The translations under genes were made by a program, and so were the position numbers. Shown one piece after another: positions 21,756 through 28,736 of a stretch of DNA of 28,736 bases; positions within the stretch are counted from its first letter, which is position 1, and each line of letters starts with the position of its first letter. The notes under the pieces were generated by a model. That model was given only the letters and a program-made list of their open reading frames with translations, was not told the origin of the DNA and did not search any database. Source of the DNA: a virus; the IMG/VR virus record IMGVR_UViG_3300035156_000217, positions 1-28,736 of that record. One strand, given 5' to 3'.

Positions 21756-24273
21756 TTATGACTCTCCAAATTGCCCCGCCAGGCCGAAGCTCTTCGGCGA
21801 TTGCTTGCTGCGCGCCTCGCTTGGCGGTGTCCGCGTAAGCCTGGCCGACGGCCTGCATGTCCTGCGCGGAATTTCCTCCACTGGACTCGGGCACGGCAAT
21901 CGTTTGCTGAATTAGCACCTGCGTGGAAGATGCAGAACTCCCCCCGCCGATCGCCTTGACGCCTAAAGATCCATCGGAAGTACGCGAGAGAGGCAGAATC
22001 GCTTCTGGCCCAGCCTCGCCCATGAGGCCGACATTCCCTCCTGCCATCCCGAAAGTGGTCGGCGAAGAAACGAGTCCATTCGTGAACGCACCGCCCTTGG
22101 CGAACATCTGAACTCCGTTTGCCCAGGCGCCGCCCTTTGCCTGAGTACTCGCCCAGTTAGAGAAAGCCGACCCGGTGTAATCAGCTTGCGTAGCGCCTGC
22201 GGTCCCGCCACCGGCGGCAAACAATCCGCCGACGGCAGAGACACCGGCGGCCAGCAGACCGCTGGCCGCCTGCCGGGTAGCGATGCGAGCCATGTCCGCC
22301 AACACCGACTTGGCAAAGTCGGCGAACGAGAGCTTGCCCGTCAGCGCGAAGTTCGTGACTGCATCTTCCATGGAACTGAAGGCACTGGTGAACAATGTCT
22401 GCGTCTGGCTGGAAATGTCCTGCGCGCTGTCCAGATAGTTTGCCAGGGCGGCTGTCGCCCCGTTGATCCAGTCCGCCTGCGCCGTGTCCAAGCCCTTGTA
22501 ATAGTTCTGCTGAATCGCGAGGCGTTTGGCGAGAGCGTCTTTGAGTTGCCCGGTTTGCTTGGTAAATGTTTCCTGACTGATATCGCCGGTGTTCAATTGC
22601 TTCTGCAGGTCCGCCATCTGCTGGTTGAAGTCCTCCTGGATAGCCAGATCCTGCTTTAGACGATCGCGCGCCTTGTCGCCCAAACCGACGGCGGCGATCT
22701 CCTGATCAAAGCCGGATTTAGCGGTCTGGTTGGCGGCGTTCAGCGTAGCCGCATAGGCTGCTGCCTTTGCCTCGTCCTCGTTCGCCTGCTTGAGCTGTTT
22801 CTTTACATCCAATTCGGAAGCAAGCCCAAGCAGCCGTTTCTGCTGCTGAGCATTGATGCCTACCAGCTTGCCGGACTCAATCTCGAACTGAAGCTTCGAA
22901 ACCTCGGTGGCATTTTTCCTCGCATCCACCGATGTGTTGATCAGTTCGATCTGTCGCTGCAGATCCGTTTGGGAATCTGCAAACGAGTCCTGAATCTTCT
23001 TCGCGGCAGCAGCGGCATCGGATGCGGCTTTTTTGGCAGCCGCCGCGGCAGCAGCAATCGCTGCCGGGTCAACGCCCGAACCAGTGCCTGGCGTAATAGC
23101 GAGATTCGTCTTCGCCAGTTCAGCGGCCGCCTTTTTGGCATTGGCCACGTATTCCTTGAACTGATCCCCGGCCAGCGGCCGATCAAGATTTTCATGAATC
23201 TTGCCCGCAGCCTGCGCGGCCACTCCGAACTGAAGCTGGGCGCTGTTGGCAAAGTCCGCCGCGTTCTGCTTGAACTCCTTCGATGTGTCACCGAACGTAA
23301 GCACCGAAAGAGCTGTGTTGGCCTGAGCCGCCAGATTGTCGGTGTGCCCTACGGCCGTGGCGAACATCCCAACCAGAGTGTTTGCGATCACGTCAAACAC
23401 GCGCACCACGCCATCACCGGCATTGACGATGAACGCCGTTGATTCGACCAGCTTTTCGCCGAGCTCCCCTACAACACCCTTCAACCCGCCAGCCTCCTTG
23501 GCCGATGAGTTCAGGTCCTTGCTGAACTGAGCCAGCACCGGAAGAAACTCCGCGGCGAGCATGGTCTTGGCCGAGGTCAGGTATTGATCAAGGCCCTGAA
23601 TTTCGATCCCGAACTGCTTTGCCGCGGCGATGGTGCCTTCGTCCATGACGACGCCGGCGGCCTCGGCCGCCGCTCCCAATTCGTCAAAAGCCTTGCCGCC
23701 GTTGCGTAGTAGTGGCACGAGTGCAGTGGAGTCGCTCGCGATCGCTTCCATGTAGAACGTCATTTCTTGCTGGCTGACGTTCGCTTTCTCCAGACTCGTG
23801 ACATACAGCGCCAAAGCGTCTTTGCTGTTGAGCTTTTTGAAGCTGTCAGCCGTCAGGCCAACCTTGGGGGCGATGTTGGTGAAAAAGTCCTTCAGAGCGC
23901 CGCCGCCCGTATTCGCAAAATCCCCTAGTTTGTCGTTCGTGTCTTTGAAGATATCGGACAGCTTGTCTTGTTCGACTCCCACGCTCTTCGCGCCGGCTGC
24001 ATATTTCTGAAATTCAGTCGTGCCCAGACCCGCCAGCGCGGCCTGGTTGGATATCTCCTTCGCGACGCTTGCAGAGTGAACAACGAGCGCAGCAAGCACT
24101 GCGGGGATGGAACCCACAGCGGCGCCCACGCCCTTTGCAAGGTTGTCGAACGACTTCGAGATTTCAGCCGTTCGCTTTTTGGCGTCTTGGCTCGCTTTGT
24201 CGAGCGGCCCGGTGAATGCACCGATCTTTGCGATCAAATCCAGCGTGAGCGTGCCCAGTGAGTTACCGGCCAT
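21745..24273 (-). CDS. H: Tail tape measure protein (lambda gpH-like)
   Basis: 842 aa, sets tail length and travels with DNA into the host. N-terminal ~130 residues match lambda-family tape measures (KIGAFTGPLDKASQDAKKRT, then ALAGLGTTEFQKYAAGAKSVG). Long helical middle with an Ala-rich stretch near 400-430. The C-terminus has the lambda-type domain (AFSSMEDAVTNFALTGKLSF, then MARIATRQAASGLLAAG) and the GEAGPEAILPLSR motif. A hydrophobic segment near 52-66 may insert into the membrane. GGAG is seven bases before the ATG. Taking about 1.5 angstrom per residue gives a tail of roughly 125 nm (inference). Confidence 0.95.
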   Translation of the reverse strand: MAGNSLGTLTLDLIAKIGAFTGPLDKASQDAKKRTAEISKSFDNLAKGVGAAVGSIPAVLAALVVHSASVAKEISNQAALAGLGTTEFQKYAAGAKSVGVEQDKLSDIFKDTNDKLGDFANTGGGALKDFFTNIAPKVGLTADSFKKLNSKDALALYVTSLEKANVSQQEMTFYMEAIASDSTALVPLLRNGGKAFDELGAAAEAAGVVMDEGTIAAAKQFGIEIQGLDQYLTSAKTMLAAEFLPVLAQFSKDLNSSAKEAGGLKGVVGELGEKLVESTAFIVNAGDGVVRVFDVIANTLVGMFATAVGHTDNLAAQANTALSVLTFGDTSKEFKQNAADFANSAQLQFGVAAQAAGKIHENLDRPLAGDQFKEYVANAKKAAAELAKTNLAITPGTGSGVDPAAIAAAAAAAKKAASDAAAAAKKIQDSFADSQTDLQRQIELINTSVDARKNATEVSKLQFEIESGKLVGINAQQQKRLLGLASELDVKKQLKQANEDEAKAAAYAATLNAANQTAKSGFDQEIAAVGLGDKARDRLKQDLAIQEDFNQQMADLQKQLNTGDISQETFTKQTGQLKDALAKRLAIQQNYYKGLDTAQADWINGATAALANYLDSAQDISSQTQTLFTSAFSSMEDAVTNFALTGKLSFADFAKSVLADMARIATRQAASGLLAAGVSAVGGLFAAGGGTAGATQADYTGSAFSNWASTQAKGGAWANGVQMFAKGGAFTNGLVSSPTTFGMAGGNVGLMGEAGPEAILPLSRTSDGSLGVKAIGGGSSASSTQVLIQQTIAVPESSGGNSAQDMQAVGQAYADTAKRGAQQAIAEELRPGGAIWRVINGR

Positions 24274-24291
24274 TCATCTTCTCCGAGAAAT

Positions 24292-24926
24292 TCACACCCA
24301 TGCCTCCATCGCTTCCTCAAGGCTGACCTCTCGTGCCCGCTCGTGCGGCAAGAAGTCCGCGAGCTTGAAGCCGCCGTCCTTGGATATCCGGTTCGCGTAG
24401 ATGGTGGTCAATAGCGCCACGCTGCGCTCGACCCTGGCCCCCACGTTCAAAGAGCCACGTTCCCGCCGGTACTTTGCCCAGCGGTTGTATTCACGAAGGC
24501 TTAGGCGCTCTTGGGCTTCCGCGATCGTGCAACCGAACGTGACCGCGAGTTCGTGCCAGAGCTCTTCTCCGTCGGTAAGGGCGTCGTCTTTCCCAGGTTG
24601 TTCACCTCGAAAATAGCGGCGAGCAGCGCTACGGTGAGACGGCCGTCGAGCGCTCCCCGCTCGGGGTCCGCCGTACCGGTGATGTCCCCAACGGTGAAAA
24701 CAGCATTGCCGTCCTCGTCGCAGACACTGGCGGCGATGCGGCCGGCCAGGCTGTCGTGCTTGCCGTTGAGCGCTGTCACATCGCTGACCGCCGCTTGATA
24801 GCCCAACGGGCGGATAAACACCGTCGCGGTGAACTCGTCATCGCCCTGCGACCACGTGATTTCCTTTTCCACTGGCCGGCCCGTGAAGGCGCCAACCGAT
24901 TTAAGGCTTTCCAGGGTGAGTTTCAT
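24292..24926 (-). CDS. Tail assembly chaperone GT, -1 frameshift product
   Basis: Fusion of the first 113 codons of the G-like frame with 98 codons of the -1 frame, 211 aa in all. The join is at GGGAAAG. The -1 part has no start codon of its own but is a clean coding sequence: it begins DDALTDGEELWHELAVTFGC, continues EYNRWAKYRRERG and ends at the TGA at 24292, 19 bases before the tape measure start. In lambda, gpG and gpGT together hold the tape measure and recruit tail tube protein. Ordinary ORF calling would miss the T part. Confidence 0.88.
24501..24926 (-). CDS. G: Tail assembly chaperone G
   Basis: 141 aa, the unshifted product. Lies between tail tube and tape measure genes as in lambda. 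N-terminal LKSVGAFTGRPVEKEITW is a common phage chaperone opening. Past codon 113 the frame runs into a low-complexity Ser/Arg tail (SGTNSRSRSVARSRKPKSA), as expected where the -1 frame is under selection instead. Confidence 0.88.
   Translation of the reverse strand: MKLTLESLKSVGAFTGRPVEKEITWSQGDDEFTATVFIRPLGYQAAVSDVTALNGKHDSLAGRIAASVCDEDGNAVFTVGDITGTADPERGALDGRLTVALLAAIFEVNNLGKTTPLPTEKSSGTNSRSRSVARSRKPKSA
24588..24594 (-). promoter_or_regulatory. Slippery heptamer for -1 ribosomal frameshifting
   Basis: GGGAAAG read as G GGA AAG in the zero frame at codons 112-113, identical to the site in the lambda G-T overlap. Slippage back by one gives GGG AAA GAC and enters the T frame. Confidence 0.88.
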
Positions 24927-24935
24927 GCTGTGGCC

Positions 24936-25427
24936 TTATGTGGTCTTACGGATCCAGGCGGAGCCGCCGGAACGCTGGATGGTTGCCGCGGTGCTCACGA
25001 CGGTATTGCCTGCGAAGTCGAACGGGAAGTCGGAGACGTACCCGCTAAACGTGAACCAGGTGCGATCTTCTGGGAGCTCGAAATCGTCACCGTCCGCGTT
25101 CAGCGTCGGTGCAGACTTCCCGTCGGACCAGCCCACTGCCCACGGGATGGTCGTATCGCCGTTCGCTTCGGAAAGCTGGTGAAGCCGGATGTGGCTTGCA
25201 TTGTTGGGGTCAGCGTTAATAGTCAGCGAGGCTTGCCCGGGTGTTCGCAAACCCTTCTTGTAGCTGCGCTCTTGGTCTTCGAGGCAAGTGTCTTCAATCT
25301 GGTCAGCCGGAGCTCCGCCTGGGCTGAATGCTGTGGCGCATTCGATGGCGAGCACGGTCTTCAGACCGGTACCGGACAGTGGCGGCACCAGGGCGTAAAT
25401 CTGGGTTCCTTGGGACAGAATCGACAT
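24936..25427 (-). CDS. V: Major tail tube protein
   Basis: 163 aa from the ATG at 25427, which has GGAG six bases upstream; the frame can be extended four codons to a TTG but that would place the start before the binding site. Beta-rich with [18 protein letters not shown] in the middle and a Gly-rich [17 protein letters not shown] region, as in lambda gpV-type tube subunits. No Ig-like C-terminal domain is visible. Confidence 0.9.
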   Translation of the reverse strand: MSILSQGTQIYALVPPLSGTGLKTVLAIECATAFSPGGAPADQIEDTCLEDQERSYKKGLRTPGQASLTINADPNNASHIRLHQLSEANGDTTIPWAVGWSDGKSAPTLNADGDDFELPEDRTWFTFSGYVSDFPFDFAGNTVVSTAATIQRSGGSAWIRKTT

Positions 25428-25449
25428 GGTGATCTCCAAATGTCGGGCA

Positions 25450-25473
25450 CAAAAAAACCCGCTCAGGGCGGGT
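25450..25473 (-). terminator. Terminator between head-tail and tail tube genes
   Basis: Minus strand ACCCGC/GCGGGT stem with 5-nt loop, then seven T's. It would separate the head/connector transcript from the tail transcript, giving the abundant tail tube gene its own control or relying on antitermination. Confidence 0.75.
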
Positions 25474-25490
25474 CGGTTTCGGGTTATCCG

Positions 25491-25859
25491 TTATCGCTGC
25501 ACGATCCAGTCGACGTCGAAGCTGTAGCGGTAGAGCATCGTCTCGGTGTCGCGGGTTTCTCCGTTGTAGCTCGTCACCCGCGCAGCCAACTCGATTGCGT
25601 ACTCAATGGCATGACCTGCTACTCGAGCAGCCGCGGCAGTGGAGGCGTAGACGTCCACCTGCAGGCCGTAGGCCTCAACGTCGGGGCGCCCCGCGAGAAA
25701 GTTCTCCGGGCTGCCGTTGATGACCTGCCACACGCAATAGGTACCAGCGGGTTTATCCGGTGCCATTCCGAATAGATAGAGCCTTACCGGGTTCTGCCCG
25801 ATTAGAGCTGTCACAGCAGGATCGGCTGCCGCCACTAGGAAGATGGGTGGGTAGTTCAT
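25491..25859 (-). CDS. Tail terminator/completion protein (DUF3168-like)
   Basis: 122 aa. PPIFLVAAADPAVTALIG at the start and the YGLQVDVYAS middle fit the DUF3168/tail-terminator family, which forms the hexameric ring closing the tail tube at the neck (lambda gpU role). Overlaps the upstream gene by 4 bp. Confidence 0.82.
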   Translation of the reverse strand: MNYPPIFLVAAADPAVTALIGQNPVRLYLFGMAPDKPAGTYCVWQVINGSPENFLAGRPDVEAYGLQVDVYASTAAAARVAGHAIEYAIELAARVTSYNGETRDTETMLYRYSFDVDWIVQR

Positions 25860-26341
25860 TTGGCCGCCTTCGCCGCGCGCCGGATCGCCCGGTCAATCGA
25901 CTTTTCGTATTCAGTGATGAACGTGCTCGTGGCGAGGCTGATGTTGTCAGCCAGCGCCTTGCGCATGAATGGGGTGGCCGCCATCTTGGCGGTGCCGAAC
26001 TCAAAGAAACGCCAGTGCGGTGTAGGTCCAGACTCCCCTTCGTCAGGGTTGCCCTTTTTGGCGATTTTGGCGCCGTGAAGAACACCAACGCGAAAAGCCA
26101 GATCCCCTGATGCTTTGAACAGCCGCCCATTCCAGCGCAGCGCGATGTTCTTTGCGATCGAGCGACCTGTCGCCGCGTCGTCCAGATTCTGCGCGCCCTC
26201 TTTGGCCTTTTCCGCGACCACCCGCGCAGCCTTGCGCAGAGCTGAACGCCCACCCTTGCGCTTGACGTCGTAAGAGACGGCTTCAAGCTTCGCCACGAGC
26301 GAGTCGATACCGATCAGACTGAACTGCACCGTATCAACCAT
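25856..26341 (-). CDS. HK97 gp10-family tail component
   Basis: 161 aa. The signature HWRFFEFGTAKMAATPFMRKAL near 108-130 is diagnostic of the HK97 gp10 family, neck proteins at the head-tail joint. Basic, Lys/Arg-rich N-terminal third. Overlaps the upstream gene by 8 bp. Confidence 0.9.
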   Translation of the reverse strand: MVDTVQFSLIGIDSLVAKLEAVSYDVKRKGGRSALRKAARVVAEKAKEGAQNLDDAATGRSIAKNIALRWNGRLFKASGDLAFRVGVLHGAKIAKKGNPDEGESGPTPHWRFFEFGTAKMAATPFMRKALADNISLATSTFITEYEKSIDRAIRRAAKAAK

Positions 26342-26666
26342 CGTTGATGCCCTCGCTGCATGGAAGCGTCAGGTACTCGCGGCCACTCTCCATGTCGGCA
26401 AGCACGCCCTGAATGTTGTAGACCTTGTGGCCTTGAATGATCCGCATGGCTGAGGTTATGCCCTGGCGGTAGCGAATCACGACACGCGAAGTGACTTCAG
26501 TCTGACCCGCTGCCGCGGCGATGAACTCTCGAGCCGACAGCGGCTCGATTCCGGCCCATACCTTGCCGACGTCAACCCATGATGGGATGACGTCTCCGCT
26601 CACTGGATCTTGCGAATACTCAGGGCGCTGAAGCATTACATGGTGTCGAAGCTTGCCTGCACGCAT
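26334..26666 (-). CDS. Head closure / head-tail adaptor protein
   Basis: 110 aa. MRAGKLRHHVMLQRPEYSQD followed by WVDVGKVWAGIEPLSAREFIAA and a late YNIQGVLADMESGREYLTL is the phage head-tail joining family (SPP1 gp16 / HK97 gp7-like), the stopper ring that keeps DNA in the capsid. Start and upstream stop share one base (TGATG). Confidence 0.92.
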   Translation of the reverse strand: MRAGKLRHHVMLQRPEYSQDPVSGDVIPSWVDVGKVWAGIEPLSAREFIAAAAGQTEVTSRVVIRYRQGITSAMRIIQGHKVYNIQGVLADMESGREYLTLPCSEGINDG

Positions 26667-27007
26667 CAGATCCCCCAGCCGATTCGGTAAGGCGTCAGCA
26701 ACGACCGCGAGCCCATCGGCAATTCACTAAATGCAGCACCGCTGGCCGAATCCTCCCGGTTGGCATAGAGCGACCCTAAGATCAGCAGACACGCCGCCCG
26801 GATCGATGCATTCATGAGCACCGGATCAAACCCGGCCGAGCCGTCGAGCACCGCGGCGCCCAGCGAATCCAAGTCCGCATAAAACCGACGATTCATGAAC
26901 TGGGAGGCACTGTCCTCGGCGGCGGTCAGCAGCAGCTCGACGTACTCGCGGTCATCCTCGTCCGCCCGCAGATGTTGCATCGCTTGATCGGTCGGGATGG
27001 CGTTCAT
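26666..27007 (-). CDS. Head-tail connector, HK97 gp6-like adaptor
   Basis: 113 aa from the ATG at 27007, one base past the stop of the upstream gene; the frame extends to 27100 inside that gene but with no support. Helical N-terminal half (HLRADEDDREYVELLLTAAEDSASQFMNRRFY) and RAACLLILGSLYANRED, the adaptor family that forms a ring under the portal. Confidence 0.9.
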   Translation of the reverse strand: MNAIPTDQAMQHLRADEDDREYVELLLTAAEDSASQFMNRRFYADLDSLGAAVLDGSAGFDPVLMNASIRAACLLILGSLYANREDSASGAAFSELPMGSRSLLTPYRIGWGI

Positions 27008-27008
27008 G

Positions 27009-27491
27009 TCAGGCCTTCGGCTTTTTGTCGGTAGCCAGGCCGGCAGCAACCAGCGACACCGCGTCATGCTTGGGCGACTTGTACCCTTCGCCACCAGCAC
27101 GGCGAATCTCTTTTCCGTCCAGGTAGCTACGCACTGGGTAGATCATGATCTCGTTGCCGTTCTCAGCAGCGCCATCCGTCTGCAACTGGTCACCGGCCGC
27201 TGCAGCAGCGTCGAGGGTAATCGTCGAGCCGGTTGCTGCGGCACCGGAGGCCGGTTGACCAGCCTGCACGGTGTTGCCAATTCCATTGGCCGGATCAGTG
27301 GGCTGGAGCGGACCAGTACCTGCGCCTGCCACGGAAGCGTTATCGCCTACCGCGGTCCCACCTTGTACGCCGGGCGCAGCGGCCGTGGCGGTGGTGCCTT
27401 CTGCTGAAGTCTGTTGACCAGACGGGGCAGAAGTCGTATTTGCGGCTGTAGCAGCCCCCTTGGTTGCATCGCTTGCGCTTGCACGCGCCAT
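27009..27491 (-). CDS. Small head-region protein with low-complexity N-terminus
   Basis: 160 aa. Residues 1-100 are an Ala/Gly/Thr-rich, probably unstructured segment; residues 115-155 (YPVRSYLDGKEIRRAGGEGY) form a short domain often found just downstream of capsid genes. AGGAG is eight bases before the ATG. It could decorate the capsid or act in assembly; function unknown. Confidence 0.75.
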   Translation of the reverse strand: MARASASDATKGAATAANTTSAPSGQQTSAEGTTATAAAPGVQGGTAVGDNASVAGAGTGPLQPTDPANGIGNTVQAGQPASGAAATGSTITLDAAAAAGDQLQTDGAAENGNEIMIYPVRSYLDGKEIRRAGGEGYKSPKHDAVSLVAAGLATDKKPKA

Positions 27492-27515
27492 GTTCGTCTC
27501 TCCTGAATCAGTGAG

Positions 27516-27531
27516 GCCGCCCGCGGGCGGC
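27516..27531. repeat. 16-bp perfect palindrome between capsid and next gene
   Basis: GCCGCCCGCGGGCGGC, no U-tract, 15 bases past the capsid stop. In RNA it could protect the capsid message from 3' decay and help set its high level. Confidence 0.5.
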
Positions 27532-27546
27532 GCTCTGTGGGAAGGG

Positions 27547-28736
27547 TTAAGCGGCTGGGGTCAGAGGACCGGTCACGAAAGCTTCCGGGCGGTACACAGA
27601 GAAGGCCAAGCGCTCTTCAGCGCGGATGGTCACCATGTTTTTCTCAAAGTCGTCGGCGTTCTCAGTCGACACCAGCACTTCGATACCCATCCGGTCGAAG
27701 ATCTGCGCAGCCAGGCTGAAGGCGCCCACCAGGAACTGGTCCTGGACGATGGCCTGGGTTTCAACGACCGGCAGGTTCCACAAACGTGCCGCGGTGCCTT
27801 CTTGCGGCTTGCCAATGATGTAGCGTCCTTCGCCGTCCTTGAGCAGCTCGATGGCCGCCCAGTCGATCGGATTCAGCACGATGCCGGTGGACGGGAACTC
27901 GGCTAACTGCGCCTGCAGCAGCGCCAGACGAATGCGGTCGATACGCTGAATCGCCTGCACCTGGATGCCAGCAGGCGCTGCGTAAATCTGGGCCTGAGGA
28001 ATGATCCCCTTCACGTTGTTGCCCGTACCGTTGCCGTACAGCAGCTGCGCTTCCTCGGCCATCAGCAGGCCGTACCGCGCGCGGGCATCAATGTAGCTCT
28101 GCAACGCAGAAGCGTCGTCCAGGATCTGGCGGCTGCCTTTGAACAGGTGCGCGATGGTTCGCACATTGGCGTTCTGCAGCTCGAACTTCAGGTCGCTGTA
28201 GGGCTTGGCCAGACCCTCGCCGACGATTGCGGCGCTATTCGTGAAGCCGGTTTCACGCACGTACTCGATGGCGTTGCTGTCGGTGGTGCCAGGTGCAACC
28301 AGATCGCGAATGGTCAGGCGGCGCTGCGGTGCGAGAACGATGCCGACGCGCTCGGTCTGCACCAGCGCGCCGCCGGAGGTAGGCACGGAGGTGATTGCGG
28401 CGCGCGGTACAGTCACACGGCGGGAGCCGCGGAAAGAGCTGTTGACGCCCTCTTCAGTCATTTTGGCGGCGACGAGCTGGCCGGCAGACTGTTGGACCTC
28501 AGGCTCATGACGCTTGTTGGCATTGACCAGCTTTTGCTCAGCATCCTGCATGCGCGCCTGAAGCTCACCCTGCTTCAGCAGCAGCTCGTCCACCTTGCCA
28601 CGGGTCTCCGCCTGCATTTCACCGGAGGCTTTGATTTCCTTCTCGGTGCGCTCAGCGTAAGTCTTGATTTGGTCGCCAACAGCCTTCAGGTCGGCTTGGG
28701 TTTGCTTTTGGGAAGCTTCAATTGCAGAAAGATCTA
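27547..28736 (-). CDS. HK97-type major capsid protein (5' end outside window)
   Basis: Coding continues without stop from the Met at 28617 to the window edge (upstream residues DLSAIEASQKQTQADLKAVG…), so the Met is internal. The N-terminal ~90 visible residues form a coiled coil, the delta domain that acts as scaffold and is removed by the protease. The core follows HK97 gp5: GLAKPYSDLKF (E-loop), NANVRTIAH, SRQILDDASALQSYID, GIVLNPIDWAAIELLKD, and KNMVTIRAEERLAFSVYRP near the end. Lys138 (counted from the Met at 28617), Asn327 and Glu334 match HK97 Lys169, Asn356 and Glu363, the cross-linking residues. Confidence 0.95.
   Translation of the reverse strand, partial: DLSAIEASQKQTQADLKAVGDQIKTYAERTEKEIKASGEMQAETRGKVDELLLKQGELQARMQDAEQKLVNANKRHEPEVQQSAGQLVAAKMTEEGVNSSFRGSRRVTVPRAAITSVPTSGGALVQTERVGIVLAPQRRLTIRDLVAPGTTDSNAIEYVRETGFTNSAAIVGEGLAKPYSDLKFELQNANVRTIAHLFKGSRQILDDASALQSYIDARARYGLLMAEEAQLLYGNGTGNNVKGIIPQAQIYAAPAGIQVQAIQRIDRIRLALLQAQLAEFPSTGIVLNPIDWAAIELLKDGEGRYIIGKPQEGTAARLWNLPVVETQAIVQDQFLVGAFSLAAQIFDRMGIEVLVSTENADDFEKNMVTIRAEERLAFSVYRPEAFVTGPLTPAA

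Larger units (their letters stand above)
1215..28736. mobile_element. Lambda-like siphovirus prophage, left part (right end outside window)
   Basis: From the tRNA-Ser remnant to the window edge the genes follow the order of a lambda/HK97-type late region read on the minus strand: capsid, connectors, tail tube, G/GT, tape measure, M, L, K, I, J, fibre, endolysin. Accessory genes occupy the K-I gap, the I-J gap and the end next to attL. No integrase, terminase, portal or immunity region is present, so these lie right of 28736. The structural genes look intact. Confidence 0.93.

Noticed and set aside
24756-25775. 339-codon plus-strand frame
   Set aside because: Antisense to three recognised tail genes and a terminator.
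1278-28736. Integrase, excisionase or CI-type repressor with DNA-binding domain
   Set aside because: None found in any frame; the only S24 protein lacks a DNA-binding domain. They should lie right of the window.
1-28736. CRISPR arrays, rRNA genes or insertion sequences
   Set aside because: No regularly spaced repeats, rRNA sequence or transposase frames were seen.

Overview
The window is the left end of a lambda-like (siphovirus) prophage in a Pseudomonas chromosome, with about 1.2 kb of host flank. Evidence for Pseudomonas: high GC, an eamA (ydeD) ortholog in the flank, two LexA boxes of the form CTGT-N8-ACAG, and a phage gene set typical of Pseudomonas prophages. No search was run, so the species is not assigned.

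Host flank and junction (1-1277): eamA on the minus strand, then a strong terminator, then only the 3' part of a tRNA-Ser(TGA) gene (1215-1277). Identity to a tRNA stops inside the anticodon stem. This is what an attL looks like when a phage carries a tRNA 3' end; the rebuilt tRNA, attR and the integrase should lie beyond the right edge, since no integrase is present here.

Distal accessory end (1437-7695): a protein with a prohead-protease-like N-terminal motif; a three-gene minus-strand operon of unknown function (2839-4756); an SOS cluster with a UmuD-like S24 protein and two small partners, divergent from a SRAP/HMCES-type protein across a LexA box; and a D12-class DNA adenine methylase with its own LexA box.

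Tail tip, fibre and lysis (7696-16332): SGNH-hydrolase tail protein, small protein, SleB-type endolysin, S74-chaperone tail fibre, two related small tail proteins, gpJ, and a KilA-N gene placed between I and J. The KilA-N leader is strongly structured and contains segments complementary to its own ribosome binding site and to an upstream terminator-bounded RNA, resembling the C4 antisense RNA logic of P1-type ant operons.

Moron insert (17300-19875): lambda genes K and I normally adjoin; here 2.6 kb separates them. It holds a lipoprotein, two membrane proteins, an ImmA/IrrE peptidase and two small proteins, with a ~58-bp imperfect direct repeat in both divergent intergenic regions.

Tail and head (19899-28736), all minus strand and tightly packed in transcription order from right to left: HK97-type major capsid protein (cut by the window edge), small head protein, gp6-like connector, head closure, gp10-like, DUF3168-like tail terminator, terminator, tail tube, G/GT chaperones with a GGGAAAG -1 frameshift, tape measure, M, L, K. 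The capsid protein keeps the residues that form covalent cross-links in HK97.
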